35,956 nt of DNA from assembly GCA_044372405.1 (NCBI GenBank), contig JBILRW010000012.1, positions 1 through 35,956 on the forward strand. Reading direction: 5' to 3'. This document shows, in pieces, positions 1-7,047 of this stretch (the stretch's first letter is position 1; the number at the start of each line of letters is the position of its first letter). Below the pieces are notes generated by a model that was given only the letters and a program-made list of their open reading frames with translations, was not told the DNA's origin and did not search any database. The stretch comes from CANGYM01 sp044372405. GTDB lineage: Bacteria > Pseudomonadota > Alphaproteobacteria > JAJTHO01 > CANGYM01. A program made the position numbers and the translations under genes.

Positions 1-2
1 CG

Positions 3-2720
3 GGAAAATCCTCCCTGGCGTTTGATACGATTTATGCTGAGGGACAGCGGCGGTATGTGGAAAGCCTGTCGTCCTACGCCCGTCAATTTTTGCAGCTGAT
101 GGAAAAGCCCGATGTGGACCACATCGATGGCCTGTCGCCGGCCATTTCCATTGACCAGAAAACCACCAGCCGCAACCCCCGCTCCACCGTGGGCACGGTG
201 ACGGAGATTTACGATTATCTCCGTCTGCTCTTTGCCCGGGTGGGGGTGCCCCATTCGCCCGCCACGGGCCTGCCCATTGCCAAAGAAAGCGTTTCGCAAA
301 TGGCGGACCGCATCGAAACCTGGCCCCAGGGCAAACGGATTCTCATCCTTGCCCCCATTGTTCGGGATCGCAAGGGAACCTTTGCCGATGTGTTTCAGGA
401 TTTGCGGAAAAAGGGCTTTGTCCGCGTCCGCATCAACGACAAACAGATGGGACTGGACGAAATCCCCGCCCTGAAAAAAACCCTGAAACACAATATCGAG
501 GTCGTGGTGGACCGTCTGGTCCTGGCCCCTGATATGCGGACGCGATTGGTTCAGTCTCTGGAAACGGCCAGCAAGCTCAGCAACGGCATTTTATGGATTT
601 TGGATGCGGATACTGAGGAAAAAACCGTTTTTTCTGAACATTTTTCCTGTCCCGAATCGGGCTTTGCCCTGGATGATATCGAACCGCGATTGTTCAGTTT
701 CAACAGCCCCCACGGCGCCTGTGCCACCTGTGATGGTTTGGGCGTGCGCGTGGTTGTGGATCCCAAACGGATTGTGCCGGATCCGTCTTTAAGTTTGAAC
801 GACGGCGCCATTGCCCCGTGGGCCGGAAAGTACCATAGCTATTATGACCAGACGCTTCAGTCCCTGGCCAAACATTTCGCGGCGCGGATGAACACCCCGT
901 TTGAAAAGTTGCCCAAGGGGTTGCAACAGGCCCTGATTCACGGCACCGAAATGCCCATTACGATTCACTATAATGATGGGTTCCGGGCCTATAAAACCAA
1001 CAAGCCCTTTCCCGGTTTGGTGGGGTATTTGGAAAAAAAATACCACAGCAAAGAACTCTCCGCCGATGAACAGGAACGGTATTGCGTGGAGCAAGACTGC
1101 GCCGCCTGCGGGGGAACGCGGTTAAACGAAAAGGCTCTGTGTGTCAAAATCGCAAAACAAACCATCGCGGGCGTGACGGCCTTGTCCATTGGGGAGGCTT
1201 ACCGGTGGATTGCGGAAACGCTCCCCCCCCAATTGGGTAAGCAAGATCACGCCATTGCGGACCGGATTTTGCGGGAAATTCGGGAGCGGCTGTCGTTTTT
1301 GAATAACGTGGGTCTTTCCTATTTAACCCTGAACCGTCATGCCAGCACGTTATCGGGGGGGGAGAACCAACGGATTCGCTTGGCGTCCCAAATCGGCTGC
1401 GGGCTTAGCGGCGTGCTCTATGTGCTGGATGAGCCCTCCATCGGCCTGCATCAGCGGGATAATGACCGATTGCTGGAAACCCTGCGGAATTTGCGGGATC
1501 TGGGCAACACCGTCCTGGTGGTGGAACATGACGAAGACGCCATGCGCACCGCCGATTATCTGATTGATATGGGCCCCCGCGCGGGACGCTTTGGCGGGGA
1601 AGTTGTCGCCGCTGGCACGCCCGATGTGGTGATTCAAAATCCCAAGAGCCTCACGGGGGCCTATTTACGGGGTGATAAGGAAATTAAACCCCCCTCAACG
1701 CGGCGTGCTGGAAACGGCAAAAAACTGTCCCTGCGCGGGGTTCATTATCATAATTTGCAAAATGTGGATGTGGATATTCCGCTTGGGACATTGACCTGTG
1801 TGACGGGGGTGAGCGGTTCGGGGAAATCGTCCCTGGTCATGGACAGTTTGTATCAGGGGATGCTGGCGCGTTTCTGGCGATCGGACCTGCAACGCTATAT
1901 GCACAGCATTGAGGGCGGCGAGTGGATTGATAAGGTCATTGAAATCGATCAATCCCCCATTGGTCGCACGCCCCGGTCCAACCCCATTACCTATATCGGG
2001 GCCTTTACCCCCATCCGCGATTGGTTCGCGGCCCTGCCGGAGGCCAAAGCCCGAGGCTACGCCGCCGGCCGTTTTTCCTTTAACGTCAAAGGCGGGCGGT
2101 GCGAGGCCTGTCAAGGCGACGGCCTGATTAAAATCGAAATGCACTTTTTGCCCGATGTGTATGTGGAATGCGAAACGTGTAAGGGCAAACGGTACAACCG
2201 CGAAACCCTGGATGTCACCTACCGCGACAAATCCATTGCCGATGTGTTGCATATGAGTGTGGAAGAGGCCCTGTCGTTCTTTCAACCCATCCCCGCCGTG
2301 CGCGATAAAATCAAGCTACTTCAGGATATTGGCCTGGATTATATCCAACTGGGCCAGGCCGCCAACACCCTCTCCGGCGGAGAGGCCCAGCGCATCAAAC
2401 TGGCCAAAGAACTCACCAAACGCGCCACGGGCCGCACGCTGTATATCCTGGATGAACCCACCACGGGATTGCATTTTGAAGACGTCAGCAAGCTGCTGGC
2501 CATCCTGCAACAACTGGTGGATCAGGGCAACACGGTGGTGGTCATCGAACACAACCTGGATGTGATTGCCTGCGCCGATTGGCTCATCGACCTGGGCCCC
2601 GAAGGCGGCAGCGGCGGCGGACACATCATCGCCACGGGGACCCCGGAGGATGTTATTAAGAATCCCAAAAGTTATACGGGGGTTTATTTGGGGCGGAAGG
2701 TGGGGGTAATTTTTTCTTGA
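3..2720 (+). CDS. uvrA: UvrA, excinuclease ABC subunit A (5' end outside window)
   Basis: ATPase that recognises DNA lesions and loads UvrB in nucleotide excision repair. The frame is open from the first bases (GKSSLAFDTIYAEGQRRYVE), so the window begins inside the first Walker A and only about 30-40 residues are missing. Visible marks in order: zinc-finger cysteines (CATC near 720, CAAC near 1100), ABC signature LSGGENQRIRLA near 1350, Walker B VLDEPSIGLH near 1425, second Walker A GVSGSGKSS near 1806-1832, third Cys pair CEAC/CETC near 2100-2180, second signature LSGGEAQRIKLA near 2373, and Walker B ILDEPTTGLH near 2446. The C-terminus is odd: after KNPKSYTGVYLGRKV it ends GVIFS, while a second copy of this segment lies at 4132-4197 and ends EMRHP. 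The present end was therefore probably supplied by the insertion that follows. Identity is certain; the reconstruction of the tail is inferred. Confidence 0.97.
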   Translation, partial: GKSSLAFDTIYAEGQRRYVESLSSYARQFLQLMEKPDVDHIDGLSPAISIDQKTTSRNPRSTVGTVTEIYDYLRLLFARVGVPHSPATGLPIAKESVSQMADRIETWPQGKRILILAPIVRDRKGTFADVFQDLRKKGFVRVRINDKQMGLDEIPALKKTLKHNIEVVVDRLVLAPDMRTRLVQSLETASKLSNGILWILDADTEEKTVFSEHFSCPESGFALDDIEPRLFSFNSPHGACATCDGLGVRVVVDPKRIVPDPSLSLNDGAIAPWAGKYHSYYDQTLQSLAKHFAARMNTPFEKLPKGLQQALIHGTEMPITIHYNDGFRAYKTNKPFPGLVGYLEKKYHSKELSADEQERYCVEQDCAACGGTRLNEKALCVKIAKQTIAGVTALSIGEAYRWIAETLPPQLGKQDHAIADRILREIRERLSFLNNVGLSYLTLNRHASTLSGGENQRIRLASQIGCGLSGVLYVLDEPSIGLHQRDNDRLLETLRNLRDLGNTVLVVEHDEDAMRTADYLIDMGPRAGRFGGEVVAAGTPDVVIQNPKSLTGAYLRGDKEIKPPSTRRAGNGKKLSLRGVHYHNLQNVDVDIPLGTLTCVTGVSGSGKSSLVMDSLYQGMLARFWRSDLQRYMHSIEGGEWIDKVIEIDQSPIGRTPRSNPITYIGAFTPIRDWFAALPEAKARGYAAGRFSFNVKGGRCEACQGDGLIKIEMHFLPDVYVECETCKGKRYNRETLDVTYRDKSIADVLHMSVEEALSFFQPIPAVRDKIKLLQDIGLDYIQLGQAANTLSGGEAQRIKLAKELTKRATGRTLYILDEPTTGLHFEDVSKLLAILQQLVDQGNTVVVIEHNLDVIACADWLIDLGPEGGSGGGHIIATGTPEDVIKNPKSYTGVYLGRKVGVIFS
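2655..2702 (+). repeat. Left copy of duplicated uvrA 3' segment
   Basis: Forty-eight bases encoding IKNPKSYTGVYLGRKV, in frame with uvrA. They match 4132-4179 across the insertion. The central 15 bases TATACGGGGGTTTAT are identical in both copies. The differences outside this core fall at synonymous codon positions (AAG/AAA, AAT/AAC, AGT/AGC, TTG/CTG, GGG/GGC, CGG/CGC and others), so both copies encode the same 16 residues. This looks like the left boundary of an insertion that restores its target gene. Confidence 0.8.
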
Positions 2721-2744
2721 ACTTATTCAAAATATAAATAAGTT
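2720..2744. other. Inverted repeat just after the uvrA stop
   Basis: AACTTATT (2720-2727) and AATAAGTT (2737-2744) are perfect 8-bp arms around a 9-nt loop. The left arm begins at the last base of the uvrA stop codon. There is no T-tract after it, so it is a poor intrinsic terminator. It may be a weak terminator or part of the insertion boundary. Confidence 0.4.
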
Positions 2745-2794
2745 AGTGGGACTTAACAGTTAGAAAACTCAAATTTTTTCGCGAAGCATAACTT

Positions 2795-4096
2795 ATGAGT
2801 ACCATACCTGCTTTTATTCAAGATACCCAAAGACAAGATCATATCGATTTCTCAAAAATTCAGTCCATTCGGGATGATCTTTATGAAGAGCTTTCTGATA
2901 TAGCTTTATCTCTTTTAAAAGAGAAAGAAAATTTAGATTTATCTGCTCTTATAGACAGCCCAAATATACCACAAGAAAGCCATCGGAAAATTTTTGATGT
3001 TGCTTTGTTGGCTTGCCCCTATAATGGTCGTGTATGGGCTACGCGAGGCATTTCCAAAGAACTGACTCTATTTATTGAAAAAAATTTAATACCTATTAAT
3101 AAAATTGGCGTTTTTTTATCGGAAGATAACAAAGACACAAAACTTTGGAATGAAACCTATCGAAGATGGATTCATAAACAACCTGATGTGATCCATCATA
3201 ATTACATTCCAAAAAATGCCTTTTTACCCATGACTGATGGAAACATTGGGATTCGGGAACAAGATTGGGCATCTTCAGTTTACGAAAACCCGGAACCTAC
3301 CTATACGCCCCATGATTTTGAGCATATTATATGGTCAAGGTATGTCAAAGGTCTTGTTGATCCCAAAAAAATGCTTTGCGATTTCGATATAGAGGGGGCT
3401 TCAAAAATTGATTTTTGGAAAGTCGATAATGAAAATTATAATACAGCTTATGGGAATACACAGGTTATTTTTTCTGTTTTACCAGAACTTTATGAATACC
3501 ACAAAATTTTGATAAATAACCATCTAATGTCCGGGAATTCCTCTTTAGAGCAGTGCAATACCTTATTGGCTGAGCGTCTTTTTAACTACTATATGGGGAA
3601 ACCCAACGAAACGAGCCTAAATCCGGGAAGGCGTATACATCCTACACAAGCGGTACTTTGTTTATATACTGCCTTTTCTGAGTTTCATACAAGCCGCTAC
3701 CCTCATATTATCAATACTCATGTTGCGGGATCTGATCTTTTAGATCAGTCCTACGCCCACAGACTATTAGCCTTGGCATCGCATGTTAATTCTGAAAATA
3801 CGATTGACCCTAAATTTTTAACGCCTCATGAACGAACAACACTTTTAACCCAAGATCCCACGGCTGCGCGTGCAGCAATTATGGTTGCGGATCATCTTTT
3901 GGATCATTGGCCGGATGATGTTGACCCCCAATGGAAACAAATTCTTCTCTATTCTAAAGAGGCTGTTCAAGCAAATTGCTTCTCTGAAATTCCTCATTCT
4001 ACACCTATTTCTGAAAAAGTCATTGAATCAATTCATGAATCAATTCATGAATCAATTCATTTATTTAAAAGATCGTCTGATGGAATGGATTTTTAG
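2795..4096 (+). CDS. Orphan 433-aa protein inside the uvrA-tail insertion
   Basis: I do not recognise a family. The protein is soluble-looking, without a signal peptide or membrane segment, rich in Asn, His and aromatic residues, and mostly helical by eye. Towards the end, three copies of the tetrapeptide ESIH come from a 12-bp tandem DNA repeat. Base composition is visibly more AT-rich than uvrA or frr, which points to transfer. ATG at 2795 is the first start after the uvrA stop; the sequence before it (TTTTTTCGCGAAGCATAACTT) has no good ribosome-binding site. It is the only gene between the two uvrA-tail copies, so it is either the mobility protein or cargo. No nuclease or recombinase catalytic motif is evident to me. 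Coding status is well supported by length; function is unknown. Confidence 0.85.
   Translation: MSTIPAFIQDTQRQDHIDFSKIQSIRDDLYEELSDIALSLLKEKENLDLSALIDSPNIPQESHRKIFDVALLACPYNGRVWATRGISKELTLFIEKNLIPINKIGVFLSEDNKDTKLWNETYRRWIHKQPDVIHHNYIPKNAFLPMTDGNIGIREQDWASSVYENPEPTYTPHDFEHIIWSRYVKGLVDPKKMLCDFDIEGASKIDFWKVDNENYNTAYGNTQVIFSVLPELYEYHKILINNHLMSGNSSLEQCNTLLAERLFNYYMGKPNETSLNPGRRIHPTQAVLCLYTAFSEFHTSRYPHIINTHVAGSDLLDQSYAHRLLALASHVNSENTIDPKFLTPHERTTLLTQDPTAARAAIMVADHLLDHWPDDVDPQWKQILLYSKEAVQANCFSEIPHSTPISEKVIESIHESIHESIHLFKRSSDGMDF
4025..4060 (+). repeat. Three tandem 12-bp repeats
   Basis: GAATCAATTCAT occurs three times head to tail inside the 3' end of the orphan gene and encodes repeated ESIH. 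The unit contains the near-palindrome ATGAATCAATTCAT. Copy number may vary between strains by slippage. Confidence 0.9.
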
Positions 4097-4131
4097 GCTG
4101 GGGTGTAGGGTTTTTGCATTGGCTCAACCCC

Positions 4132-4197
4132 ATCAAAAACCCCAAAAGCTATACGGGGGTTTATCTGGGCCGCAAAGTGGAGATGCGACACCCCTAA
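4132..4197 (+). pseudogene. Displaced native 3' end of uvrA
   Basis: Reads IKNPKSYTGVYLGRKVEMRHP followed by TAA at 4195-4197. It has no upstream uvrA reading frame and is preceded by unrelated sequence from the insertion. The stop overlaps the frr stop (4194-4196, opposite strand), as expected for the original convergent uvrA/frr junction. It is therefore read as the ancestral uvrA C-terminus cut off by the insertion. The EMRHP ending differs from the GVIFS ending now used by uvrA. Confidence 0.75.
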
Positions 4198-4739
4198 ACC
4201 ACCTTCACATCCTGCTCCTTTTGGTGTAGCAGATCATCCACCTGTTTGATATATTTATCCGTGGTGGTTTGGATGTCTTTGTTTTGTTTGGCCACGTCGT
4301 CCTCAGAGATATGCCCGTCTTTTTCGCGTTTTTTCACATCGTCCATGGCATCGCGGCGGATGTTGCGGATGGCGATGCGGGCGTTTTCGGCGTATTTTCC
4401 GGCGACTTTGATCAATTCCTTGCGGCGCTCTTCGTTCAGTTCGGGCACGGGGACGCGGATGGTGGCGCCCTCGCGGCCAGGGTTCAGGCCCAGGCCCGCA
4501 TCGCGTATGGCCTTTTCCACAGCGGGGGCGCTGCCGTGATCCCAGACTTGCACGACCAGCAACCGAGATTCCGGCACAGAAACGCTGGCCACCTGAGACA
4601 GCGGCATGCGACTGCCGTAAACGTCAACCACCACGGGCTCCAGCAAGGACACCGAGGCGCGGCCCGTCCGCAGGCCCGAAAATTCTTTTTTCAGGGCCTC
4701 TAACGCGCCCTGCATCCGTTTTTCCGTATCGCCGCTCAT
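4194..4739 (-). CDS. frr: Ribosome recycling factor
   Basis: Splits post-termination 70S ribosomes together with EF-G. It has 181 aa against about 185 in the family. Recognisable segments are LRTGRASVSLLEPVVVDVYG near the start, PVPELNEERRKEL and RIAIRNIRRDAMDDVKKREK in the middle, and a long C-terminal helix ending QEQDV-like (QKEQDVKVV). The start ATG at 4739 lies 3 nt after the pyrH stop, the usual pyrH-frr pairing, and the two are probably co-transcribed from the pyrH promoter. The stop overlaps the remnant uvrA stop on the other strand. Confidence 0.97.
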   Translation of the reverse strand: MSGDTEKRMQGALEALKKEFSGLRTGRASVSLLEPVVVDVYGSRMPLSQVASVSVPESRLLVVQVWDHGSAPAVEKAIRDAGLGLNPGREGATIRVPVPELNEERRKELIKVAGKYAENARIAIRNIRRDAMDDVKKREKDGHISEDDVAKQNKDIQTTTDKYIKQVDDLLHQKEQDVKVV

Positions 4740-4742
4740 GAC

Positions 4743-5468
4743 TTAGTATTCCTTTTCGTTTTGCACAATGGTAAATAACCCTTCGCCGCGCAGAACACTG
4801 GCGAGGTTTCCTGCCTTTTCAATGGAAAGAACAATAATAGGGATATTGTTTTCCCGCGCAAGAGAAATAGCCGAGGCATCCATCACGCGCAAATCCCGGG
4901 CCAAAACATCCAGATAGGTCAGGCTGCGGTGGTGCGTGGCGTCTTTATCTTTCTTCGGGTCAGCGGAATAAATGCCATCGACCTTGGTGGCCTTCACCAA
5001 AGCATCACACGACATTTCCACGGCGCGGAGCGCCGCGGCGGTGTCGGTGGTGAAAAAGGGATTGCCGGTGCCGGCGGCGAAAATCACAATGCGGCCCTTT
5101 TCCATATGGCGAATGGCGCGGCGGCGGATATACGGCTCGCACACCGAGGCCATGGGAATGGCGGATTGCACGCGGGTTTGCATGCCATGGGCCTCAAGAA
5201 CGCTTTGCAATCCCAGGGCATTCATGACGGTGCCCAGCATCCCCATATAATCGGCGGTGGCCCTGTCCATCCCGGCAGCGGCGCCGGACATGCCGCGAAA
5301 AATATTCCCGGCCCCCACCACCATGCACACCTGGGTCCCGGCCTGGCGCACCTGGCCGATGTCATCGGCAATACGGGCCAGGGTTTCGGTGTGAATGCCA
5401 TACTGGCCGGGGCCCATCAGGGCTTCGCCGGAAAGTTTCAGCATAATACGTTTATAGGGGGGGATCAT
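4743..5468 (-). CDS. pyrH: UMP kinase
   Basis: Phosphorylates UMP to UDP in pyrimidine nucleotide synthesis; hexameric amino-acid-kinase fold. With the ATG at 5468 the protein is 241 aa, the normal family length, and begins MIPPYKRIMLKLSGEAL with the phosphate-binding KLSGEA. It also contains VVGAGNIFRG, DYMGMLGTVMNAL, GTGNPFFTTDTAA and TKVDGIYSADP, all typical of PyrH. The frame stays open upstream to 5639, but that extension is not family-like. GAGAAAG lies just before the chosen start, so the shorter version is preferred. The usual upstream partner tsf is not adjacent; instead there is a repeat-bearing gap and a divergent coiled-coil gene. Confidence 0.97.
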   Translation of the reverse strand: MIPPYKRIMLKLSGEALMGPGQYGIHTETLARIADDIGQVRQAGTQVCMVVGAGNIFRGMSGAAAGMDRATADYMGMLGTVMNALGLQSVLEAHGMQTRVQSAIPMASVCEPYIRRRAIRHMEKGRIVIFAAGTGNPFFTTDTAAALRAVEMSCDALVKATKVDGIYSADPKKDKDATHHRSLTYLDVLARDLRVMDASAISLARENNIPIIVLSIEKAGNLASVLRGEGLFTIVQNEKEY

Positions 5469-5513
5469 GGGGTCTTTCTCAATCGTGGATGGATCACCGT
5501 GTTTGTGGCCGCG

Positions 5514-5543
5514 ATTATGATCCTGATGGGCCGCATAAGGCAA
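5514..5543 (-). promoter_or_regulatory. Possible pyrH-frr promoter
   Basis: On the minus strand TTGCCT (5543-5538) and CATAAT (5519-5514) are separated by 18 bases, about 45 bases before the pyrH ATG. This is a moderate sigma-70 match seen by eye. Confidence 0.4.
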
Positions 5544-5604
5544 GTCTTTTTGGCGCCAAAAAAATTTTCTACAATGTGCATAAAAGGGTGAAGAGCCTTC
5601 TGCT

Positions 5605-5627
5605 GAAGGGCCTTCTGAAGGGCCTTC
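5605..5627. repeat. Tandem palindromic 12-bp repeat
   Basis: The perfect palindrome GAAGGGCCTTC occurs at 5605-5615 and again at 5617-5627, with a partial unit GCCTTCTGCTGAAGG just before. Each can fold into a hairpin in either strand. It lies in the divergent gap between pyrH and the coiled-coil gene. Function unknown. Confidence 0.75.
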
Positions 5628-5661
5628 TTGAAATCGCAATGGTTTTGGGGTACAGTGGGGT

Positions 5662-6255
5662 ATGGAAATGAACGTTGACCCTTTTGCCCATTCTTTGCCC
5701 CTGTGGATTCACCACAGGCTCAGAGATCATTTTACCATAGAACAGGCGGATGACCTCGCCGCCAGTATTGTGAAAGCGGTTTCTCTCAATGTGGCCACCA
5801 AGGAAGATATAGGTTTTGTCCAGGTCGAGATCAAGCGGCTGGAATCCCAAATGAAGGAAGGTTCCGGGCATACGCAGCTTGAGATGAAGCGGCTGGAATC
5901 CCAAATGAAGGAAGGTTTCGAGCATACGCAGCTTGAGATGAAGCGACAGGAATCCCAGACGAAGGAGGGTTTTGACCACGTCCACCTTGAGATGAAGAAA
6001 CTGGAAGCGCAGATCAAAAACGTAGAGGCTCACATCAAAAACGTGGAGGCTCAGATCAAAAACGTGGAGGTCGAGCTGAAAACAGAAATCAAGCGCGTCG
6101 AATCCGATCTGACCCTGGCGATGAAGGACCTGGAATTGAGGCTTACCCAAACAATGAAGGACCTTGAACTCCGCCTCACCGAAAGAATGGGCAAGTTTGC
6201 GGCCTTTACCGTGACGATTATCGGGGCGTTTATCGCCTTGGCGAAGTTTATCTAA
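5662..6255 (+). CDS. Coiled-coil protein with C-terminal membrane anchor (DUF1640-like)
   Basis: 197 aa. The N-terminal part (HRLRDHFTIEQADDLAASIV...ATKEDI) resembles the DUF1640/CCDC90 type seen in alphaproteobacteria and mitochondria. Residues about 56-175 form a long coiled coil built from three 18-residue repeats (EIKRLESQMKEGSGHTQL and variants) and then heptads (VEAHIKN, VEAQIKN, VEVELKT). Residues about 179-197 (FAAFTVTIIGAFIALAKFI) form one membrane segment at the very C-terminus, so the protein is probably tail-anchored with the coil in the cytoplasm. ATG at 5662 is used; an in-frame ATG at 5668, better spaced from GGGG, is an alternative. The function of this family in bacteria is not established. 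The family call is tentative; the architecture is clear. Confidence 0.8.
   Translation: MEMNVDPFAHSLPLWIHHRLRDHFTIEQADDLAASIVKAVSLNVATKEDIGFVQVEIKRLESQMKEGSGHTQLEMKRLESQMKEGFEHTQLEMKRQESQTKEGFDHVHLEMKKLEAQIKNVEAHIKNVEAQIKNVEVELKTEIKRVESDLTLAMKDLELRLTQTMKDLELRLTERMGKFAAFTVTIIGAFIALAKFI
5827..5988 (+). repeat. Three 54-bp in-frame repeats
   Basis: Units at 5827-5880, 5881-5934 and 5935-5988. The first two are nearly identical and the third has diverged. Each adds 18 residues to the coiled coil. They were probably made by unequal crossing-over or slippage. Confidence 0.9.
6010..6072 (+). repeat. Three 21-bp heptad repeats
   Basis: Units at 6010-6030, 6031-6051 and 6052-6072 share the core ATCAAAAACGT(A/G)GAGG and each encodes one coiled-coil heptad. 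This second tandem array has a different period from the 54-bp units upstream. Confidence 0.9.
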
Positions 6256-6298
6256 GCCCTTTCTAACCCCTGATGGTTATCCCTTTTTAAGGAAAACA

Positions 6299-6362
6299 TT
6301 TTCCATATGGATAAAATGTGAATAAAGTTCTTGACTCATATATATATATATTACGCTAAACT
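6299..6362 (+). promoter_or_regulatory. AT-rich upstream region with palindrome and TA run
   Basis: The gap 6256-6433 holds the palindrome TCCATATGGA inside ATTTTCCATATGGATAAAAT, then TTGACT at 6331-6336 followed by an alternating (TA)n run to about 6352 and TAAACT near 6357-6362. TTGACT is a plausible -35, but no -10 sits at a good distance (15 bases to TACGCT, 20 to TAAACT). It probably drives the small gene downstream; weakly supported. Confidence 0.3.
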
Positions 6363-6433
6363 ATATCCAAATGGTCACTGTTGAAATTTTAAATTTTTTC
6401 AGTGGCCTACTTCACCAAATCAAATGGAGAATC

Positions 6434-6847
6434 ATGAACACAAACGTTAATCAAACACCAGCCCCCGTCGTCACTACCCCTGTTAAACCAAGTAAACCTT
6501 TCCCCTGGGGGAGGCTTTATTTGGAGTTTGCAGCTATGGCGAACGCCATCGGCTGCGACGTGAAATGGGCGGTTGGGGGGCTTTTTAAGGGGTGGATCAT
6601 TTTAAGCGCCCTTGAAACCTTTTCCACGGCGATTGTTTTGGCCAATCCCCAAAATTTTCAGTTTCTTCTGAAGGTTTTGGGTCTTCCTGAAACTAAGCAA
6701 CTGGTCGATCCCCAAATCCAGCAACTCCTTGAAAAGGGATGCATTGATGACGGGGGCACTGTGGTCGATAGTACCCACCGTGGTGGCTATCGCTACACCA
6801 TCCTCCCCGGAGGTAACAAATGCTCCTATCCCCCCTCGGGCCAATAG
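6434..6847 (+). CDS. Small orphan protein with one hydrophobic segment
   Basis: 137 aa from the ATG at 6434, which is preceded by TGGAGA at a good distance; the frame is open further upstream but without a better start. The sequence has a Pro/Thr/Val-rich N-terminus (residues about 8-25), a likely membrane-associated helix around residues 48-72 (AVGGLFKGWIILSALETFST), and a C-terminal part with two further cysteines and Gly/Pro-rich ends. No family recognised. It stands alone, closed by an intrinsic terminator immediately downstream, so it is probably a single-gene transcript. Confidence 0.65.
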   Translation: MNTNVNQTPAPVVTTPVKPSKPFPWGRLYLEFAAMANAIGCDVKWAVGGLFKGWIILSALETFSTAIVLANPQNFQFLLKVLGLPETKQLVDPQIQQLLEKGCIDDGGTVVDSTHRGGYRYTILPGGNKCSYPPSGQ

Positions 6848-6876
6848 GAACATTTTTCAGTTTTGACTGCCTAAAG

Positions 6877-6899
6877 TCGCCCGAAAGGGCGATTTTTTT
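6877..6899 (+). terminator. Intrinsic terminator
   Basis: TCGCCC-GAAA-GGGCGA (6877-6892), a perfect 6-bp stem with a GAAA tetraloop, followed by seven T residues (6893-6899). It lies 30 bases after the stop of the small orphan gene. Confidence 0.9.
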
Positions 6900-6985
6900 G
6901 ATCTTTTGGCATGAACAGCCCGGGTCAGCGTCGGTATACCGCGTTGACATTTCCCCTTCCGCTTTGCGGGCTGGGTGTTCATGGT

Positions 6986-7014
6986 TTGACACCACCCCCG
7001 CCCCTTTCTACAAT
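6986..7014 (+). promoter_or_regulatory. Sigma-70 promoter of acs
   Basis: Consensus TTGACA (6986-6991), a 17-base spacer, and TACAAT (7009-7014), about 34 bases before the acs ATG. An imperfect inverted repeat (CATGAACAGCCCG near 6910-6922 against CGGGCTGGGTGTTCATG near 6968-6984) lies directly upstream and could bind a regulator. Confidence 0.8.
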
Positions 7015-7047
7015 GGAGGTCAGAATCAGGATTAAGAGGATCCCGCC

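Larger units (their letters stand above)
2655..4131. mobile_element. Putative 1.48-kb insertion at the 3' end of uvrA
   Basis: A block of AT-rich DNA between two 48-bp direct copies of the uvrA C-terminal coding segment; the copies start 1477 bp apart. It holds one gene (2795-4096). The right-hand copy runs into a stop codon that overlaps the frr stop, which is a natural convergent arrangement, so the right copy is probably ancestral. The block would then have entered within the last codons of uvrA, bringing a replacement tail on its left side. No transposase, integrase or inverted termini are visible, so the mechanism is unknown. A simple duplication, or recombination with a related strain, would be an alternative. 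Confidence 0.6.

Noticed and set aside
1695..2285. Long minus-strand open frame (196 aa) inside uvrA
   Set aside because: Shadow of the strongly biased uvrA codons; the translation is low-complexity and has no family features, while the plus strand is an undoubted UvrA.
4269..5591. Plus-strand open frames opposite frr and pyrH
   Set aside because: Mirror frames of two well-conserved genes; compositions are Gly/His-rich and meaningless.
5469..5639. N-terminal extension of PyrH to 5639
   Set aside because: Adds 57 residues that are not family-like, made partly of the GAAGGGCCTTC repeats; the ATG at 5468 gives the normal length and has a ribosome-binding site.
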